Of a DNA stretch of 61,004 nt, positions 58,939 to 61,004 are shown in pieces. Each line of letters starts with the position of its first letter. Position 1 is the stretch's first letter. Origin of the DNA: Limnohabitans sp. GTDB taxonomy: Bacteria > Pseudomonadota > Gammaproteobacteria > Burkholderiales > Burkholderiaceae_C. The notes under the pieces were generated by a model. That model was not told the origin of the DNA, did not search any database, and saw nothing but the letters and a program-made list of their open reading frames with translations. The stretch spans positions 1-61,004 of the forward strand of contig JAJTDK010000003.1 of assembly GCA_021300495.1 (NCBI GenBank), in the 5' to 3' direction. A program made the translations under genes and the position numbers.

Positions 58939-58980
58939 AGGGGCAAACATGAAATTAACTCAAGGGGCAAACATGAAATT
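58939..58980 (+). repeat. Tandem duplication of a ribosome site and start codon
   Basis: AGGGGCAAACATGAAATT occurs at 58939-58956 and again at 58963-58980, a 24-base period. Both ATGs are in frame with the binding-protein gene. Confidence 0.9.
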
Positions 58981-59944
58981 CACATTCAACACATTTCGTT
59001 CTGTGGCATTTGCCACCATCCTCGCATTCACCGGCACGGCCTTCGCGCAATCCGGCAAACCTTTGAAGATCGTGATCGGAACGCCGGCCGGCGCGTCGAT
59101 GGACACTTTGACCCGCTTAATAGCGGAGAAGATCAAGGTCACGCTGAACCGGCCTGTCGTCGTTGAGAACAAAGCTGGAGCGGCTGGCCGAATTGCAGCG
59201 GAAGCTGTGAAGGCTGCGCCGGCCGATGGCAGTACGGTCTGGATCACGGCCTCTGCCAATGTGGTCGCACAGCCGCTGGCCTATAGCAACCTCAAGTACG
59301 ACCCGTTCAAGGACTTCGTGCCTGTTTCCCAACTCGCCAGCTTTCAAATGGCGCTGGCCGTGCCAGCCAGTTCAGGCGTCAACAGCGTGGGCGACTACCT
59401 GGCCAACGCAAAGAAGAACCCGTCCAATGCGATGTACGCTTCACCGTCTGCCGGCAGCTTGCTTCATTTCCTTGGAGTGATGCTGAGCAATGAGTCGCAG
59501 ATACCTTTGACGCACGTGCCTTATCAGGGCACTGCAAAGATACTACCTGATTTAATCGGCGGACAGGTGCCGGGAGCGTTTCTCGTGATCGCCGACACCG
59601 TGCAATACCATCGCAGTGGCAAGCTGAAGGTTTTGGCAGTGAGCGGCGAACAACGTTCGCAGTATTTGCCAGAAGTTCCCACCTTCAAGGAATTGGGTCT
59701 GAACGTAGTAGGCACTGCCTGGTTCGCGGCCTATGCGCCGGCCGACACGCCGCAACCGGTGGTAGATGCGATTAGTAAGGCCATGGCCGAAGCAATTACC
59801 ACTCCGGATCTACAAGAAAAGCTCAAGGGAATGGGGCTTGACCCAATCGGCAATTCATCGCGCGAATTGGGCCTGGCGCACCGTTCCGAATATATCAAGC
59901 TCGGCCCAGTTATCAAGGCTTCCGGCTTCAAGGGCGAAAATTGA
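58973..59944 (+). CDS. Tripartite tricarboxylate transporter (Bug/TctC) substrate-binding protein
   Basis: Periplasmic binding protein of 323 residues from ATG 58973 (331 from 58949). The signal peptide (FRSVAFATILAFTGTAFAQS) fits the second start best. Family motifs: IVIGTPAGASMDTLTRLIAEKI, PVVVENKAGAAGRIAAEAV, and VPYQGTAKILPDLIGGQV. Bug proteins bind carboxylates and are highly expanded in Burkholderiales. The TctA/TctB membrane genes are absent from the element, so it either uses a host transporter or acts as a sensor. It is the last cargo gene. Confidence 0.92.
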   Translation: MKFTFNTFRSVAFATILAFTGTAFAQSGKPLKIVIGTPAGASMDTLTRLIAEKIKVTLNRPVVVENKAGAAGRIAAEAVKAAPADGSTVWITASANVVAQPLAYSNLKYDPFKDFVPVSQLASFQMALAVPASSGVNSVGDYLANAKKNPSNAMYASPSAGSLLHFLGVMLSNESQIPLTHVPYQGTAKILPDLIGGQVPGAFLVIADTVQYHRSGKLKVLAVSGEQRSQYLPEVPTFKELGLNVVGTAWFAAYAPADTPQPVVDAISKAMAEAITTPDLQEKLKGMGLDPIGNSSRELGLAHRSEYIKLGPVIKASGFKGEN

Positions 59945-60051
59945 CGAGTTATCACCCCCGGCTCAGTCTTGACGCTGTATGTCGTAGCCGAATTCCTCAA
60001 ATGCCGAATTAATCACGACTACATCGTCGGTATTTCTGCGATCGTGACCGA

Positions 60052-60082
60052 TTGCGCAGCGTGCAAAAGTTACGCTGCGCAA
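60052..60082. repeat. Strong inverted repeat in the gene-free right part of the element
   Basis: TTGCGCAGCGT (60052-60062) and ACGCTGCGCAA (60072-60082) are perfect 11-base arms around a 9-base loop, without a T tract. The gap 59945-60801 contains no gene I can recognise; open frames on the minus strand show no family resemblance. Confidence 0.7.
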
Positions 60083-60483
60083 ATTGTAGGGTGAAAGGCC
60101 AGACAAGCCCGGTAGCCGTGCTCGAGTTGTTGACATGTCTGCAGAATTCGAGCCACAAGAGCAGCGGTGCCGCTCCAATTTCCTGGTCCTCATGCATCAT
60201 TCGCTCAAGTCTAAATTGCAGGTAGGCGCAGTGGGAGGCTGACTGTTTTTTTTGACACATTGGTAAGAACGCCCTTTTGGTCGCAGCACATCCGGCTGCA
60301 CCAAACGCTGACAGCAATGAAGCATCTCTACCCTGCGCTGTGTACCCAGTAGCCAAGTTTGAATAAACGCTCACGGATCGTCAGCACAGCCTCTTTGCTA
60401 ACCGAAAGCCATTCTCTTAAATCCCAAGCAAGACATTAATGCAATCAACTCGAACAGGAGCACGTTCTGACTTGCCACCTACA

Positions 60484-60564
60484 CGTCCAGAGCACCCGTA
60501 CCGTCCAGACTCTGGACGCTCTGATACCGGCCAGAGCAACGCAAGCGTCAAGAATCTGGACGCC
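60484..60564. repeat. Palindrome cluster at the right end of the element
   Basis: Copies of the unit seen at the left end: CGTCCAGA (60484-60491), the perfect palindrome CGTCCAGACTCTGGACG (60502-60518), ACCGGCCAGAGC (60526-60537) and TCTGGACGCCC (60554-60564). The 22 bases 60499-60520 equal 52300-52321. Confidence 0.75.
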
Positions 60565-60712
60565 CTGCTTGGTTCTAATTGCGTTGTGTTTTAGCTTGCA
60601 ACATGATCAAAGCAAATCGATCCACCGAGGCATGTTTCCCGAGTGAAACCACGCCTCAACGACCCAGTGCCAACAAATCCGTTTAGCCCTCGAAAAGCAG
60701 CATTTTTTTTGC

Positions 60713-60718
60713 TACAAT
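60713..60718 (+). promoter_or_regulatory. -10 element of the tRNA-Asn promoter, right (element-borne) copy
   Basis: TACAAT followed by GCGAGGCTTAGCGAA, as in the left copy. The stretch from 60682 to the tRNA aligns with 51811-51927 with scattered differences, so it is a homologous but diverged promoter. Confidence 0.6.
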
Positions 60719-60783
60719 GCGAGGCTTAGCGAATTTCACAGACGCTCTAAGTCCTAAAGACTCTGAATTTCTGTGTACTTTTC

Positions 60784-60842
60784 TGCTAACAAACCGAATA
60801 TTCCTCGATAGCTCAGTCGGTAGAGCGCCGGACTGTTAATCC
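60784..60842 (+). repeat. attR: 59-bp direct repeat, right copy
   Basis: Identical to 51910-51968. The repeat ends at base 41 of tRNA-Asn, after which this copy continues into the authentic 3' half. Confidence 0.9.
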
Positions 60843-60877
60843 GTAGGTCCCTGGTTCGAGCCCAGGTCGAGGAGCCA
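60802..60877 (+). tRNA. tRNA-Asn (GTT anticodon), complete
   Basis: Seventy-six bases: acceptor TCCTCGA/TCGAGGA, D arm GCTC/GAGC, anticodon loop CTGTTAA, T arm CTGG-TTCGAGC-CCAG, and an encoded CCA. Its first 41 bases and promoter lie inside the element, and the last 35 bases belong to the right flank. Confidence 0.97.
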
Positions 60878-60890
60878 AAACCCCTTTAAA

Positions 60891-60920
60891 AACAACGACT
60901 TAAATCGTTGTTTTTATTTG
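60891..60920 (+). terminator. Terminator after tRNA-Asn
   Basis: AACAACGA and TCGTTGTT form a stem with loop CTTAAA, flanked by A and T tracts. It ends the tRNA-Asn transcript. Confidence 0.8.
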
Positions 60921-60927
60921 ATTTATT

Positions 60928-60946
60928 AATTACACGGTTATTACAC
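60928..60946. repeat. Paired motif AATTACAC-N4-ATTACAC, right copy
   Basis: Starts 86 bases after the crossover base 60842, the same offset as the left copy. The remaining bases to 61004 show no gene. Confidence 0.5.
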
Positions 60947-61004
60947 GAATAATTAATCTGCCGCTGGTTGATTTTTCCCAAAAGTCGTTGTAAAGTGCTG
61001 ACAT

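Larger units (their letters stand above)
51969..60842. mobile_element. Integrated element of about 8.9 kb in tRNA-Asn, carrying a CoA-ester catabolic cassette
   Basis: Bounded by 59-bp direct repeats of the tRNA-Asn 5' half. It has a tyrosine recombinase gene next to the left end, AT-rich arms (11 of 60 bases G+C at 52141-52200), and a cargo of clearly higher G+C (38/60 at 55021-55080; 42/60 at 57601-57660) than the flanking chromosome. The right boundary copy restores a complete tRNA-Asn with an element-borne promoter. There are no replication, conjugation or phage structural genes, so it is a small genomic island or integrase-only element. Confidence 0.85.

Noticed and set aside
60009-60374. 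Minus-strand frame of 121 codons at the right end of the element
   Set aside because: No family resemblance, no convincing start signals; kept only as part of a gene-free segment.

Overview
The window looks like chromosome of a betaproteobacterium of the order Burkholderiales, most likely a Comamonadaceae relative (Limnohabitans- or Rhodoferax-like). This rests on recognised protein families and gene order (aceE-aceF; exbB-exbD-lpxK-Trm112-kdsB-adk; hrpA-argA; a DUF934 gene after cysI; a Bug-type binding protein). No database search was possible. Core genes are near 50% G+C in a sequence row I counted (30 of 60 bases at 30001-30060). They are packed tightly, and many convergent neighbours end within 0-2 bases of each other.

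Layout. 1-2980: pyruvate dehydrogenase E2 (partial) and E1, minus strand. 3114-6312: a membrane PAS histidine kinase and its FixJ-type regulator. 6419-15202: housekeeping genes (folD, prlC, rpiA, pyrD, an FAD oxidoreductase, an SDR, sodB, xseA). 15513-19337: a proton-channel pair (exbBD) and LPS/nucleotide genes (lpxK, kdsB, adk). 19388-21456: asparaginase, then lexA with two tandem operators and a small unknown gene. 21525-28120: a CoA-ester block (hydroxyacid dehydrogenase, 3-hydroxyacyl-CoA dehydrogenase, enoyl-CoA hydratase, Crp/Fnr regulator, APH-like kinase, acyl-CoA dehydrogenase). 28249-28450: tRNA-Pro and tRNA-Arg. 28532-34079: a complete Liv-type ABC importer followed by a short CoA-transferase. 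34098-42860: hrpA, argA, dsbB, fpr, yggX and an mnmC whose methyltransferase half looks degenerate. 42863-47911: an orphan ABC binding protein, then an assimilatory sulfite reductase, a DUF934 protein, a 7Fe ferredoxin and a ferredoxin-NADP reductase, which together form a plausible electron chain. 47952-50088: a TPP riboswitch in front of a TonB-dependent receptor gene that is broken by a frameshift and probably a deletion. 50103-51647: a VF530 protein and an MFS transporter.

The most striking region is 51.8-60.9 kb, an integrated element of about 8.9 kb in a tRNA-Asn gene. The left end keeps only the first 41 bases of the tRNA, with its promoter, followed by a terminator. The right end has a complete tRNA-Asn whose promoter and 5' half are a second, diverged copy. 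The element therefore appears to carry its own promoter plus tRNA 5' half and to rebuild the gene from the 5' side, the reverse of the usual 3'-end reconstruction. It encodes a tyrosine recombinase and very AT-rich arms. Clusters of a palindrome (CGTCCAGACTCTGGACG) lie about 0.3 kb from each end. The cargo is G+C-rich (38/60 and 42/60 in two rows counted): a TetR regulator, an AcuI-like reductase, an acyl-CoA ligase, a thiolase-fold protein lacking the usual thiolase histidine motif, a DUF35-like partner that has lost most of its zinc-ribbon cysteines, and a Bug-type binding protein. This reads as a mobile, uncharacterised CoA-dependent catabolic cassette. A paired motif (AATTACAC-N4-ATTACAC) lies exactly 86 bases past the crossover on both sides, hinting that a second related element may begin at the right edge.
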